This document shows, in pieces, positions 27,678 to 36,676 of a DNA stretch of 37,310 nt. Each line of letters opens with the position of its first letter. The stretch's first letter is position 1. This DNA is from Desulfuromusa sp. (GTDB lineage Bacteria > Desulfobacterota > Desulfuromonadia > Desulfuromonadales > Geopsychrobacteraceae), in NCBI GenBank assembly GCA_016744595.1, contig JADGEB010000032.1, positions 1 to 37,310 of the forward strand, in the 5' to 3' direction. Below the pieces are notes generated by a model. The model was not told where the DNA came from, did not search any database, and saw only the letters and a program-made list of their open reading frames with translations. A program made the translations under genes and the position numbers.

Positions 27678-29927
27678 ATGAATCATTGTGGTAGGTTTGA
27701 TCGGAAAATCCCTTATTCTAAAACGAGAAATGATTTGTCTGAATTAATCGCTGACATTGCTGTAAATGTACCGCTTAAGCAGTTATTTTCATATCGGGTT
27801 CCAGAGGTTCTGATTGATTCTGTTCAAGTTGGAATCCGAGTCAAAATACCCTTTGGTCGCCGATCTACAATTGGCTTTATTCTTGGTCTTAGGGAGGGTC
27901 AGGCTGATGATTTAAAAGATTTACAGGGGTTGTCTGATAAAGAACCACTACTCACACTAGAACTGATCAAGTTGCTACGTTGGGCGGCAGACTATTACTG
28001 TCACCCTATTGGGCAGGTGATACGCTCAGCTCTTCCAGCAGGTCTTGGTAGTGAAAAAACTACAACTACCATTCTGACAGAATCTTACTATAAATCACTG
28101 CATCAAGATGCTCAGCCAAGTGGCAAGAAACAGCAGAAACTATTACAATTTATTATTCAGCAAGAGTCTGTGGGACTTACACAGATCCGTGAACATTTCC
28201 CTTCTCCTTATGCGGCACTAAAGCGGTTAGTTGAAATGGGGGCTATCGCTGTGAGTGAACAGGAACTGCTGCGTGATCCATTTTTGACTGAATCATTACC
28301 TGAAGATAAATGCCTGACCCTTAATATTTCTCAAAATAATGCAGTTGAAGAGATTTCTTCGTTAATTGTAAAAAAATGTTTTTCCGGATTTTTGCTCCAT
28401 GGTGTGACTGGCAGTGGCAAAACCGAAGTATATTTACAGGCTGTCGAGCAATGTTTGATGACTGAGCAGCAGGCACTGATTCTGGTTCCAGAAATTTCAC
28501 TGACACCCCAGTTGGTTGCCAGATTCAGGGCTCGATTTGAATCTACTGGTATTAGGATTGCTGTTCTGCATAGTGGGCTGTCTGCTGGTGAGCGTTATGA
28601 TGCCTGGCGAGAGATTATTCGCGATAAAATCCAGATTGTTATTGGTGCCCGGTCAGCTGTTTTTGCTCCATTGCAGAACCTTGGTCTCATTGTTGTCGAT
28701 GAAGAACACGAGGCTAGTTATAAACAGGGGGAAGGTTTTCGCTATAATGCGCGTGATCTGGCATTAGTTCGTGGCCAACAGCAGAATTGCTCAGTGTTGC
28801 TTGGGAGCGCAACCCCTTCATTTGCTAGTTATTATCGGAGTGAACAGGGAGCACTGACCCGGTTGACGTTGAATAAGCGGGTGCATGGTGGGGACTTGCC
28901 AAAGGTTGAATTGGTCGATTTAAAGGATGAGGTTATTGAGGGAGCATTGTCCAATTGTTTGATCGAGGCAATTCAGCAGGCATTGGAGCAACGAGACCAG
29001 GTTCTGTTGTTGTTAAATCGCCGTGGGTTTGCCCCATTCTTATTGTGTGCCGACTGCGGCGAAAGTTTTCATTGCCCTAATTGTGAAATTACTTTGACCT
29101 ACCATCAGCATAATCGACAATTGCGATGTCACTATTGTGATTATGTCGATGCAGTACCTGAGCACTGCAATAAGTGTCAGGGATTGAATATTGAACCTCA
29201 AGGTGCCGGAACAGAAAGGCTTGAGCAGGAACTTGTGGAATTGTTCCCATCCGCCGTGGTTGCTCGAATGGATCGTGATACCACCAGCCGTAAAGGGGCT
29301 CATCAAAAAATATCAGCCGAAATGCTTTCGCGTAAAATTGATATCCTTGTCGGTACGCAAATGGTAGCAAAGGGGCATGATTTTCCGGGTGTTGCACTGG
29401 TCTGTGTGTTGGGTGCTGACAGTATTCTTAATTTTCCCGATTTTCGCTCTGGGGAACGGAGCTTTTCTCTATTTACTCAAGTTGCAGGGAGAGCAGGACG
29501 AGCCAGCGGTGGTGGTAAGGTTTATATCCAGTCATATAACCCTGACCACTATGCTCTGACGTGTGCTGCAGAGCAAGATTATCGTGACTTTTACCTACAA
29601 GAGCTCCCTTTCAGACAAGAGCTCGGTTATCCCCCTTGTGGTCACCTGGTTAATCTGGTTTTTATTGGAAATAATGATTATCAGGTTCAGACTGCAGCCA
29701 ATCAGTTCGGTCATTTTTTGACCGGTATTGCTGAGTCAGTGGAGGTTCTTGGCCCCAGTCCTTGTCCATTGTCACGGCTGCGTGGTAAAAGTCGATATCA
29801 GATTTTGTTGAAATCAACTGTTCGGCCGGCACTCAGGCATTTACTGAATCGTCTTGATCATGGGATTAAGCAATTACCCCGGCAGGTTAATTTGCATATT
29901 GATGTTGATCCAATCGATATGTTGTAG
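27678..29927 (+). CDS. priA: Primosomal protein N' (replication restart helicase PriA)
   Basis: Superfamily 2 helicase of up to 749 residues that reloads the replisome at stalled forks. The N-terminal DNA-binding domain (VPLKQLFSYRVP, 31-42) is followed by Walker A GVTGSGKT (242-249), the DEEH box (341-344) and the family's eight zinc-binding cysteines (457, 460, 466, 469, 484, 487, 497, 500). The C-terminal domain is complete. The ATG at 27678 has no clear ribosome-binding site; the TTG at 27735 would start nearer to the usual PriA N-terminus, so the first 19 residues are uncertain. mltA begins 37 bp after the stop. Confidence 0.94.
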   Translation: MNHCGRFDRKIPYSKTRNDLSELIADIAVNVPLKQLFSYRVPEVLIDSVQVGIRVKIPFGRRSTIGFILGLREGQADDLKDLQGLSDKEPLLTLELIKLLRWAADYYCHPIGQVIRSALPAGLGSEKTTTTILTESYYKSLHQDAQPSGKKQQKLLQFIIQQESVGLTQIREHFPSPYAALKRLVEMGAIAVSEQELLRDPFLTESLPEDKCLTLNISQNNAVEEISSLIVKKCFSGFLLHGVTGSGKTEVYLQAVEQCLMTEQQALILVPEISLTPQLVARFRARFESTGIRIAVLHSGLSAGERYDAWREIIRDKIQIVIGARSAVFAPLQNLGLIVVDEEHEASYKQGEGFRYNARDLALVRGQQQNCSVLLGSATPSFASYYRSEQGALTRLTLNKRVHGGDLPKVELVDLKDEVIEGALSNCLIEAIQQALEQRDQVLLLLNRRGFAPFLLCADCGESFHCPNCEITLTYHQHNRQLRCHYCDYVDAVPEHCNKCQGLNIEPQGAGTERLEQELVELFPSAVVARMDRDTTSRKGAHQKISAEMLSRKIDILVGTQMVAKGHDFPGVALVCVLGADSILNFPDFRSGERSFSLFTQVAGRAGRASGGGKVYIQSYNPDHYALTCAAEQDYRDFYLQELPFRQELGYPPCGHLVNLVFIGNNDYQVQTAANQFGHFLTGIAESVEVLGPSPCPLSRLRGKSRYQILLKSTVRPALRHLLNRLDHGIKQLPRQVNLHIDVDPIDML

Positions 29928-29964
29928 TTTTTTTCTCTTGGTTAAGTTTTGTGAGTTATTAATT

Positions 29965-31209
29965 ATGTTGAGCAATAGATTCTTTTTTAAAGCTAAAATT
30001 TCACGGCGAATTTTACTTTCCGGTTGCCTGCTTATCGTTCTTGTTAGCTGTGTCAGTAAGCCACCGAAAGTGGTTAAGCCACTAGTTGCTATTCCTCCCC
30101 CCGTCGTAGAAATTGAACCATTGAAACCAGTTCCTTGGGATCAAGTCGATGGTTGGCTGTTGGATCGCCCCGCTGCAGCACTAAAAACTTTCCAGCAAAG
30201 CTGTCAAGCTATTGGTAAACGTAACCAGTGGCAGCAGGTTTGTATCGCCGCTTTGCAAATTTCACCAAATACCGACGATGCTGCACGTAGGTTTTTTGAA
30301 GATTTTTTTCAACCCAATCAAATCCGTAACGAAGATGGTAGCACTGATGGTCTGATTACTGGTTATTATGGTCCTGAATTGTCTGGCAGCGAGGTGAAGA
30401 CAGAAAAGTATCAGTATCCCCTCTACCGTCAACCAGATGATTTACTCATTATTGATCTGAATGATGTTTATCCAGAATTGAGTAATTATCGTTTGCGTGG
30501 CAGAGTTGATGGGAATAGAGTGGTGCCGTACTTTGCACGTGGTGAAATTGATGATGGGGAAAATCCCCTGGTTGGACACGAAATATTTTGGGTGGAAGAT
30601 CCGGTAGAGCTGTTTTTTCTGCATATTCAGGGCTCAGGGCGGATTAGTTTGCCAAATGGTGAACGGGTTATGGTTGGCTATGTGAATCAAAATGGCCATC
30701 CCTATCGATCAATCGGTAAATTACTCTTGGAACGCAATGCGATGACTCGGGATCAAATGTCGATGCAGAATATTATGCGTTGGGTTAAGAAGAATCCAGA
30801 AGCAGGTAAACAGTTGTTGGCTGAAAACCCCAGCTACATATTTTTTAGAACCCTACCGGCTGATATTCAGTCCCCTCCTGGGGCTTTGGGAATTCCTCTG
30901 ACCGCTTTACGCAGTTTGGCTGTTGACCCTCGTACTATTCCCCTCGGTGCGCCAGTTTTTCTTTCCACCACCTTTCCCGGTACGGACTTTCCGTTAAAAC
31001 AATTGATGGTTGCTCAGGACACTGGTGGGGCTATCAAAGGGCATGTTCGAGCCGATTTTTTCTGGGGAATGGGTAATGATGCTGGAAAAATGGCTGGGAG
31101 AATGAAGCAGGATGGCCAACTTTGGGTTCTGTTGCCAAAAGAAAATTTGGGTAATCATGCTCAAAGCCGTACCGAGATTTCTGAACTTAAGGATGGAGAG
31201 ATAAATTGA
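29965..31209 (+). CDS. mltA: Membrane-bound lytic murein transglycosylase A
   Basis: Outer-membrane lipoprotein of about 414 residues that cleaves peptidoglycan glycan strands to form 1,6-anhydro ends. I start it at 29965 (MLSNRFFFKAKISRR) because this gives a signal peptide ending in a lipobox LVSC with Cys29, while the longer frame overlaps priA. The MltA domain (about 125-290; LITGYYGPELSG, FFLHIQGSGRI) and the C-terminal 3D domain (QDTGGAIKGHVRADFFWG, Asp352 and Asp364) are present, covering the catalytic aspartates. It is followed by a NUDIX gene overlapping by 1 bp. Confidence 0.93.
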   Translation: MLSNRFFFKAKISRRILLSGCLLIVLVSCVSKPPKVVKPLVAIPPPVVEIEPLKPVPWDQVDGWLLDRPAAALKTFQQSCQAIGKRNQWQQVCIAALQISPNTDDAARRFFEDFFQPNQIRNEDGSTDGLITGYYGPELSGSEVKTEKYQYPLYRQPDDLLIIDLNDVYPELSNYRLRGRVDGNRVVPYFARGEIDDGENPLVGHEIFWVEDPVELFFLHIQGSGRISLPNGERVMVGYVNQNGHPYRSIGKLLLERNAMTRDQMSMQNIMRWVKKNPEAGKQLLAENPSYIFFRTLPADIQSPPGALGIPLTALRSLAVDPRTIPLGAPVFLSTTFPGTDFPLKQLMVAQDTGGAIKGHVRADFFWGMGNDAGKMAGRMKQDGQLWVLLPKENLGNHAQSRTEISELKDGEIN

Positions 31210-31646
31210 TGGATCAGCCGAAACACATCGTGGTTGTCAGCTGTCTTATCCGCAATTTACAAAACCAGATCCTTCTGGTTAAGCATCATATTCGTGGTTG
31301 GGAATTACCGCAGGGTCGAGTTGAGGAGGGAGAGAGTCTGATCTTTGCCCTCTCTCGTGAGGTTTTGGAAGAAACCGGGGTGACGGTCAGCCATGCAAAA
31401 CTATCGGTTGTCTGGTCTAAGGTCTCTTCTCCAGCGACCCTTATTTTTTGTTTTTCTGCCCGCTATGCTTCCGGTGAATTGACGCCTAGTGAGGAAACCC
31501 CCAGTGTAGAATGGTGCACGGAGGGAGAAGCCGGACGTCGCGTCTCTCATCCTGTTAATCGCGATCGAATTAGAACTTTATTGGAAAAACATGACACCCT
31601 ACAATTCCGAAGTTACGCAACCGCTCCTTACCGGATTATCTCCTGA
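31209..31646 (+). CDS. NUDIX hydrolase
   Basis: Small hydrolase of 145 residues that cleaves a nucleoside-diphosphate-linked substrate. The NUDIX box is perfect: G, five residues, E, seven residues, REVLEETGV. I start it at the ATG at 31209, sharing one base with the mltA stop, with GGAGAG upstream; a TTG one codon earlier is also in frame. Substrate is undetermined. It is translationally coupled to mltA and convergent with the esterase. Confidence 0.9.
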   Translation: MDQPKHIVVVSCLIRNLQNQILLVKHHIRGWELPQGRVEEGESLIFALSREVLEETGVTVSHAKLSVVWSKVSSPATLIFCFSARYASGELTPSEETPSVEWCTEGEAGRRVSHPVNRDRIRTLLEKHDTLQFRSYATAPYRIIS

Positions 31647-31675
31647 TTCGGTAATCCTTCTCTGGTAGCAGGTTT

Positions 31676-32164
31676 TCAATTTTCCGTTATATCTAATAGA
31701 ACCAGCTTTATCTCGAATACCGCCCGTAATATTTCTCCTATACTGTTGCTCAGTCGGTGATCATCATCAACTTTTATCAACCGATCTCCAAATGGCTCGC
31801 TTGCTTCCACTGGGACAACATCGTCTTTTGTTCCGTGAATGACTACTGTTGGTGGTAAGTTGTCCAGGTTGAGGCTGGTCGCTACGGGTCGATGAATCGC
31901 TGGAGCGCAGAGAACTAAGCCAGCAACCTGCTGTTGATTTTCTTTTTGCAGCAACAGTGCCATCAAGCCCCCCATACTCGAACCGACAACGAGGAATGGT
32001 CCGCCTTCACGAGATATCTCACGTTGAATGATAGTCAGGCGCTCTTTCTCACCTTTCACTCCACTACAGTCTGGTGCAAGGATTTCACCGAAGACTTTTC
32101 TCAACACTTGGTATTTGCTGCCATGGGGGCCTGACTCGAGCCCGTGAAGGAACAGAATCTTCAT
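31676..32164 (-). CDS. YqiA-type alpha/beta-fold esterase
   Basis: Protein of 162 residues, short for an alpha/beta hydrolase and typical of the YqiA group. It begins directly with MKILFLHGLESGPHGSK, has the nucleophile motif VGSSMGG, an acid loop IHGTKDDVVP and a C-terminal VDDDHRLSN supplying the His. This gives a complete Ser-Asp-His triad. The substrate is unknown; YqiA of E. coli acts on acyl-CoA-like or short esters. Confidence 0.82.
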   Translation of the reverse strand: MKILFLHGLESGPHGSKYQVLRKVFGEILAPDCSGVKGEKERLTIIQREISREGGPFLVVGSSMGGLMALLLQKENQQQVAGLVLCAPAIHRPVATSLNLDNLPPTVVIHGTKDDVVPVEASEPFGDRLIKVDDDHRLSNSIGEILRAVFEIKLVLLDITEN

Positions 32165-32223
32165 GCTTTGCCTTTGTATGTTTTATGTTGCTATGTCTAT
32201 GAGGGTGTAGAGCAGAAATAATG

Positions 32224-32260
32224 GTAAAAATAGAAAAGGGACAGTGATTGTCACTGCCCC
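32224..32260 (-). terminator. Rho-independent terminator after the Cache-HAMP gene
   Basis: On the minus strand a hairpin with GGGGCAGTGA and TCACTGTCCC arms (32238-32260, one mismatch) is followed by a T-rich tract (CCCTTTTCTATTTTT). It begins 13 bp after the stop at 32273, so transcription probably ends right after the receptor gene. Confidence 0.75.
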
Positions 32261-32272
32261 TGGAGTTAACGA

Positions 32273-33349
32273 CTATTTCTTTTTTTGTAATCGGGTGATC
32301 GCCATACGGATACTGGTGCCTAACCGTTCAATTGCCTGGCTGAGTTGTCCAATTTCATCACTGCGATCCAGACCGCTGATTTTCAGATCCAATTGACCCT
32401 GACTGTATTTATCGGCAACTTCTGTTAGCTCACGAATTGGAGCTGTTAAACGCCGCGATACAAATATGGCGACGAGAGCAATGACGATCAGTGTTGCTAT
32501 CAGCAGGTAAAAAGCTTTCTGGTTTTCTGCTTTGATCAGTTGATAAGCTTCTGCATAGCTCTGCTGGCTGACCATAGTCCATCCCTGTGCATTTTTTTTG
32601 GCAACAGCAACAACCTTGTCACCATTTAAATTTTCAAAAATAGTTGTAGATTGACCCTGTTTTAAAGCTATAAGAGCTTGATGTTTACTCAAGTCAACCC
32701 GCGAACGGGTCATGCCGGCATCGGGATGAGCAATAACTTCATTCTTCTCATCAACCAGGAAAGTAAATCCTGTTTCACCAATTTTGTTACTGACAATTTT
32801 TCCGGAAAGTTCGGTCAGAGTCATCGCCTGAGCTAAAACCCCTTTAAGTTTCCCGTTGCCATCAAAGATACCAGTAGAAAGAACCATTGCTGGCTTTCCA
32901 GAAGTTTTTCCGATCAGAAGTTGTTTGCCAAACTGTTTTTCATCAACAACCTGCTTGAAGTAAGCACGATCTCCATAATATTTGGTTTTTTTACCATCAC
33001 TGCGACCTATGTTATTTCCCTTAAGGTCAATAGTAAATGCCAAGTAAGCCCAATCATAATATTTGGTTATTGTTTTAAGGGCTTGATTCTGAAGCTTGGG
33101 TTGCATCGATTGCATTTCGTTGAGAGAGGCATTTTGTAGTAGCATCCGTTGGTTCATATCGACCCACCCGTCAACATGTGTGATCAGATCATTATTGATG
33201 GCAGCCAGTTCCTGATTGACTTTTTCATTGGTTAGATTCGAGATACTTTGATAGCTGACAAACCAGATACTGATCAGTGGAACTAAGGCAACCAGCAGCA
33301 GCATAAGCAATACTTTTTGTGATATTCCGAACTTAACTTTTGTTGCCAT
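32273..33349 (-). CDS. Cache-HAMP membrane receptor without output domain
   Basis: Protein of about 358 residues starting at the ATG at 33349, which has a strong GGAGGAAAAA upstream (a longer frame to 33547 is not supported). It has transmembrane helix 1 (about 12-34), an extracytoplasmic double-Cache sensor region (about 40-275, with YYDWAYLAF, RAYFKQVVDEKQFGKQLLIGKTSGKP and VDEKNEVIAHPDAG), transmembrane helix 2 (about 281-299) and a HAMP domain (300-352). It ends right after HAMP at TRLQKKK: no methyl-accepting, kinase or GGDEF domain follows, and a terminator sits just after the stop. It may work with a separate partner. Confidence 0.85.
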   Translation of the reverse strand: MATKVKFGISQKVLLMLLLVALVPLISIWFVSYQSISNLTNEKVNQELAAINNDLITHVDGWVDMNQRMLLQNASLNEMQSMQPKLQNQALKTITKYYDWAYLAFTIDLKGNNIGRSDGKKTKYYGDRAYFKQVVDEKQFGKQLLIGKTSGKPAMVLSTGIFDGNGKLKGVLAQAMTLTELSGKIVSNKIGETGFTFLVDEKNEVIAHPDAGMTRSRVDLSKHQALIALKQGQSTTIFENLNGDKVVAVAKKNAQGWTMVSQQSYAEAYQLIKAENQKAFYLLIATLIVIALVAIFVSRRLTAPIRELTEVADKYSQGQLDLKISGLDRSDEIGQLSQAIERLGTSIRMAITRLQKKK

Positions 33350-33770
33350 TTTTTCCTCCGACAAAATATTTGTAGTATGTGCCTCTTTGATCAAGCAGTA
33401 ATGTTGTATTCTATAGCAAAATTTATTTAAAATAAACCAATTGTTTGGATGTTCTATGGATTCATAGGTGTTTTGCCAGCAATTAGTATCTGGATCAGAA
33501 AGGGAGCTGCTTTCCCGTAGATAAGTTACAGGGAAGTTCGTCGGCAAAGGTGAGCACTTACAAGATTGACTCTGGTAGGATTTATTCTTTGACTAGCCGA
33601 ATATGAGATCGTTTATCTAGGGAGCTGTTGGCTTGGCAAAAATCAACTTTTAATAAGCAAAGTGTACTGCGATTTGCCAAGCCTGACAACCTCCTGAATA
33701 ATTACTGAGTCCTCAAAGTACAAATAGTAAGATTGACCGGTTAAGATAAAAACAATCCAACAACTTTTAT
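33350..33770. other. Gene-free spacer upstream of the Cache-HAMP gene
   Basis: No gene is visible in 421 bp. It holds a perfect 11-bp inverted repeat GGCTTGGCAAA (33630-33640) with TTTGCCAAGCC (33673-33683), and near 33498-33520 a compact set of complementary GAAAG/CTTTC and GGGA/TCCC segments. The latter lie about 150 bp upstream of the receptor start on its strand, so they could be a leader structure or operator. I could not match them to a known riboswitch. Confidence 0.4.
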
Positions 33771-34301
33771 TTAGCGCTCCATGGTTACATCGACATGCAG
33801 CTCGTCAGCGAGGCTTGACAGCTCTTCTTCCAGACGATCAAAAGGGAGATTTTCAGGAACCTGGATGTAAATGGTCATGTTATAAATTGTTGCACCACTT
33901 TGGGGCGAGGCATTGGTTGCAGAGTCGAGCTGAATAATATTAAGTTGTCGATCAGCCATAAATTGACTGGTTTTATAAACAATTCCCGCCTGATCTAACC
34001 CTTCAATGTGCAGAGTGCAGGTTTTATAGCCTTTCTGCTTTTTTTCTTGCTGTGGCTGCAGTGACCGTACAAAAGCCGAAATCCCTTTATCCAAATCGAG
34101 TCGACGACATTCTCTATTGAGCAGCTCTTCAATATTTGGTAAATGGCTTGAAAACAGTAAGCTAAGGGTGAATTCATCTGCCAACATCGACATGGTGGTA
34201 TCTTCCAGGTTGCATTCATTCTCGTAAAGCAACCGAGTGACGTCGGCAACAATTCCAGCACGGTCTTTACCAAATGCAGTCATGATATAGCGGTTTGCCA
34301 T
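33771..34301 (-). CDS. Double ACT-domain regulator, GcvR-like
   Basis: Protein of 176 residues made of two ACT domains (about 1-85 and 92-175; YIMTAFGKDRAGIVADVTRL and LHIEGLDQAGIVYKTSQFM) joined by a short charged linker (QQEKKQK). This is the layout of GcvR, the glycine-cleavage repressor partner in E. coli, which has no DNA-binding domain of its own. A strong AGGAGG precedes the ATG. Amino-acid sensing, perhaps of glycine or serine, is expected from the family. No gcvA or gcv genes are in the window, so the name GcvR is by similarity only. Confidence 0.8.
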   Translation of the reverse strand: MANRYIMTAFGKDRAGIVADVTRLLYENECNLEDTTMSMLADEFTLSLLFSSHLPNIEELLNRECRRLDLDKGISAFVRSLQPQQEKKQKGYKTCTLHIEGLDQAGIVYKTSQFMADRQLNIIQLDSATNASPQSGATIYNMTIYIQVPENLPFDRLEEELSSLADELHVDVTMER

Positions 34302-34399
34302 GATTTTCCTCCTGTAGTTAGATCATTGCTGTGCATTTAAACATAGTTGAGGAAAAAGGCAAAGATTGTGACCAATTTGCTGTTTAATCTCTCTTCTTT

Positions 34400-34981
34400 C
34401 TATTTCATGACTGACTCAATCTCCAGCCCAATTTGAATTTCATCGCCTACGACCAGTCCTCCAGTTTCTGTTACTTTGTTCCAGTTTAACCCAAAATCTT
34501 TGCGATTGAGCCTTCCTGTAGCTTCAAATCCAGCCCTGAGTTTTCCCTGTGGACCATATGCGGTTCCGAGAAAGCTTCCCTTCAGGACAATTTGCTTAGT
34601 AATGCCTTTGATTGTGATATCTCCCACCATAGTGATATTGTCACCGTGACCAGTGATCTTTTTACTTTTAAAATTAATTGTTGGATACTTGGCTGCATCA
34701 AAAAAATCCACACTGCGGAGGTGTGTGTCACGTTTGTCAATGCGGGTGTCAATGGATGCCGCTTGGATGGTTGCTTCTGCTGCAGTGAGGGTTTTTGTTT
34801 TTGGGTCGGCTTCAAGTGAACCGGTAAAATCATTGAAGTTGCCACGGACTTTGAAAACCACTAGATGTTTTACTGTAAAATGGATTTGTGTGTGATAGGT
34901 ATCGACCTGAAAAGTTTTTGCAAAGGAGGTCGAAGTGATAAGCAGGATGGCAAATATTAGTATGGATAATTTTTTGATCAT
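34400..34981 (-). CDS. YceI-family periplasmic protein
   Basis: Protein of 193 residues with a signal peptide (1-21, ends SFA-KTF) and the complete YceI lipocalin-like beta-barrel (FQVDTYHTQIHFTVKHLVVF to IQIGLEIESVMK). Members of the family bind long-chain polyisoprenoid lipids; the biological role is unclear. The landmarks VDFFDAAKYPTINFKS and GDITIKGITKQ are present. GAGGAGAA precedes the ATG. It is transcribed alone. Confidence 0.9.
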   Translation of the reverse strand: MIKKLSILIFAILLITSTSFAKTFQVDTYHTQIHFTVKHLVVFKVRGNFNDFTGSLEADPKTKTLTAAEATIQAASIDTRIDKRDTHLRSVDFFDAAKYPTINFKSKKITGHGDNITMVGDITIKGITKQIVLKGSFLGTAYGPQGKLRAGFEATGRLNRKDFGLNWNKVTETGGLVVGDEIQIGLEIESVMK

Positions 34982-35119
34982 TTTGATTCTCCTCTTGAAT
35001 GTGGAATTTTAATGGTGACCATTGTGGTAATATATCAGCATTGCTGATGTCAGGAAACCCATGGTCAGAGAAATATCGAGTGGCTATACTGTGGTGAAAA
35101 TAAAAACATGAGGTGCTAA

Positions 35120-35566
35120 GTGAAAATATGGATTGATGCGGATGCTTGTCCAAAGCCAATTAAAGAACTCCTTTATCGGGTAGCTGAGCGGAAAAAAATA
35201 CTACTAACTCTGGTTGCAAACCGTTCTTTGGGGCACCCTGCGTCACTCTGGATTCGGTCAATCCAGGTTTCTGCCGGAGCTGATGTTGCTGATCAGGAAA
35301 TTGTCCGGTTACTGGAACTGGGAGATCTTGTTGTGACGGCAGATATTCCGTTGGCTGCCGAGACAATTAGCCAAGGTGGGCATGCGTTAGACCCTCGAGG
35401 GGTTTTTTTTAGTGAAGAAAATATTCGTGAGAGGTTGTCGGTACGAAATTTTATGGATGATTTGCGTAGCAGCGGAATCGAAACTGGGGGACCAACAGCT
35501 TACGGCGCCAAAGATAAACAGAAGTTTGCTAATGAATTAGATCGTTTTTTGGCACGTCATGGATAG
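35120..35566 (+). CDS. yaiI: YaiI/YqxD family (UPF0178) protein
   Basis: Protein of 148 residues of the UPF0178 family, beginning WIDADACPKPIKELLYR and containing ADQEIVRLLELGDLVVTADIPLA and SGIETGGPTAYGAKDK. The Asp-rich motifs resemble a PIN-like or NYN-like nuclease fold, but no activity is established that I know of. The start is GTG with GAGGTG upstream. It is convergent with the TPR gene, 9 bp apart. Confidence 0.9.
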   Translation: MKIWIDADACPKPIKELLYRVAERKKILLTLVANRSLGHPASLWIRSIQVSAGADVADQEIVRLLELGDLVVTADIPLAAETISQGGHALDPRGVFFSEENIRERLSVRNFMDDLRSSGIETGGPTAYGAKDKQKFANELDRFLARHG

Positions 35567-35575
35567 GTAGCGGAA

Positions 35576-36019
35576 TTACCTGAAGCCGATGAAACCAAAC
35601 ACTCTTCCCAGTGCTCGATTGATGGGATGATTTCTCTTGAGGTTTTTAATAACTGCAGGCTTACGTAAACCCAGTTTTTTTAACTCGTCAATGATTAAAG
35701 GGTTTGGACTGGTTCGAAGCCCCCGGCGAAAGGCATCGATCGATTTTCCTTTATCTCCGGAGAGCAGTAAAATCCGTCCCAGTATCAGGTAATGAAGTGA
35801 ATTGTTTGGTTCACGTTTGATTGATTCTCGACAGATTTTTGCTGCAGAGTGCATTCGCCCCTGACCTTTGGCTAAACAGTAGGCTAGGTAGCTGTGAAGT
35901 TCAGGAGTTTTACGATGCTCAGCGACTTGTCCGAGGAAAACTTGAGCGGAATGAATGTAACCTTTTTCTGCTGCTTCAATTCCCTTCTGTAATAAATCGT
36001 CAAGCTGGTCTGGACTCAT
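35576..36019 (-). CDS. Small TPR-repeat protein
   Basis: Cytoplasmic protein of 147 residues without signal peptide. Tetratricopeptide-type helix pairs are visible at about 7-35 (LLQKGIEAAEKGYIHSAQVF), 40-70 and 75-103 (LHYLILGRILLLSGDKGKSI). The C-terminal ~40 residues are basic (LRKPAVIKNLKRNHPINRALG). TPRs mediate protein contacts; the partner is unknown. AAGGAAA precedes the ATG. Confidence 0.8.
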   Translation of the reverse strand: MSPDQLDDLLQKGIEAAEKGYIHSAQVFLGQVAEHRKTPELHSYLAYCLAKGQGRMHSAAKICRESIKREPNNSLHYLILGRILLLSGDKGKSIDAFRRGLRTSPNPLIIDELKKLGLRKPAVIKNLKRNHPINRALGRVFGFIGFR

Positions 36020-36142
36020 GTTTTTTCCTTTTTAAGACATACTTTTCATTTGTGAGCTGGAAAACTCCATTATAGCCTATTTTGGAGTCGGAAGGTCTGG
36101 ATATTTTCATTTTGTGCTGACTTTATTCAGTTGTCTAATGTG

Positions 36143-36676
36143 TTACAAGCTGCAGATTGATAGCGTTGGCCAACGTCGACAGATCTCTTTTTCAATTTGT
36201 GCCGCTACTTGTTCTGCGTTCATCCCTTCACCCGAAATAGTCAATTTGGAAAATTTTTCGTAAAGGGGAGCCCGTTCCTGATAGAGCTGTTCAAATGTTT
36301 GCTCTTTAGCCATCACCAGACCGCGTTGCCCCATGTCAGCAATCCTCTCTTCTAGGACTGTTAAGGGAACTTGGATATAAATCAAAATCCCTGTTTTGCC
36401 TAGTGCCTTCAACCCCTCTTCACAATAAATCACCGATCCACCAGTTGCAATAACGCTATAATCCGGTTGGAGATTGAGGAGCATCTGTTCCTCTACTCTT
36501 CTAAAAGTTTTCAGACCTTGAGTATCAATAATCTGCTGTAATCGACATTTTTCTTGAGCCTGAATGATCAAATCAGTATCGATGAAATGAAAGCCAATTC
36601 GTTTGGCCAGAATGACTCCAACAGTACTTTTACCTGCTCCAGGCATACCTATCAAAATAATATTGTTTTTTTCCAT
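36143..36676 (-). CDS. aroK: Shikimate kinase
   Basis: Enzyme of about 177 residues that phosphorylates shikimate at the 3-hydroxyl in aromatic amino acid synthesis. The P-loop GMPGAGKS (10-17), the substrate Asp in FIDTDLII (Asp33/Asp35), FRRVEEQ and ATGGSVI are all in place. I start it at 36676, where AGAAGG precedes an ATG; a frame from 36706 adds ten residues with no family match. It stands alone, far from aroF, so the pathway is scattered. Confidence 0.92.
   Translation of the reverse strand: MEKNNIILIGMPGAGKSTVGVILAKRIGFHFIDTDLIIQAQEKCRLQQIIDTQGLKTFRRVEEQMLLNLQPDYSVIATGGSVIYCEEGLKALGKTGILIYIQVPLTVLEERIADMGQRGLVMAKEQTFEQLYQERAPLYEKFSKLTISGEGMNAEQVAAQIEKEICRRWPTLSICSL

Noticed and set aside
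29854..29964. Longer MltA start overlapping priA
   Set aside because: It would bury the lipoprotein signal; the ATG at 29965 gives a standard signal peptide with lipobox.
33350..33547. 66-residue N-terminal extension of the Cache-HAMP protein
   Set aside because: The extension has no transmembrane or domain character, while the ATG at 33349 has a strong GGAGGA site directly followed by the first membrane helix.
33350..33770. Cyclic-di-GMP (GEMM) riboswitch in front of the receptor gene
   Set aside because: Such riboswitches are common in this group, but the conserved GEMM segments are not present on either strand.
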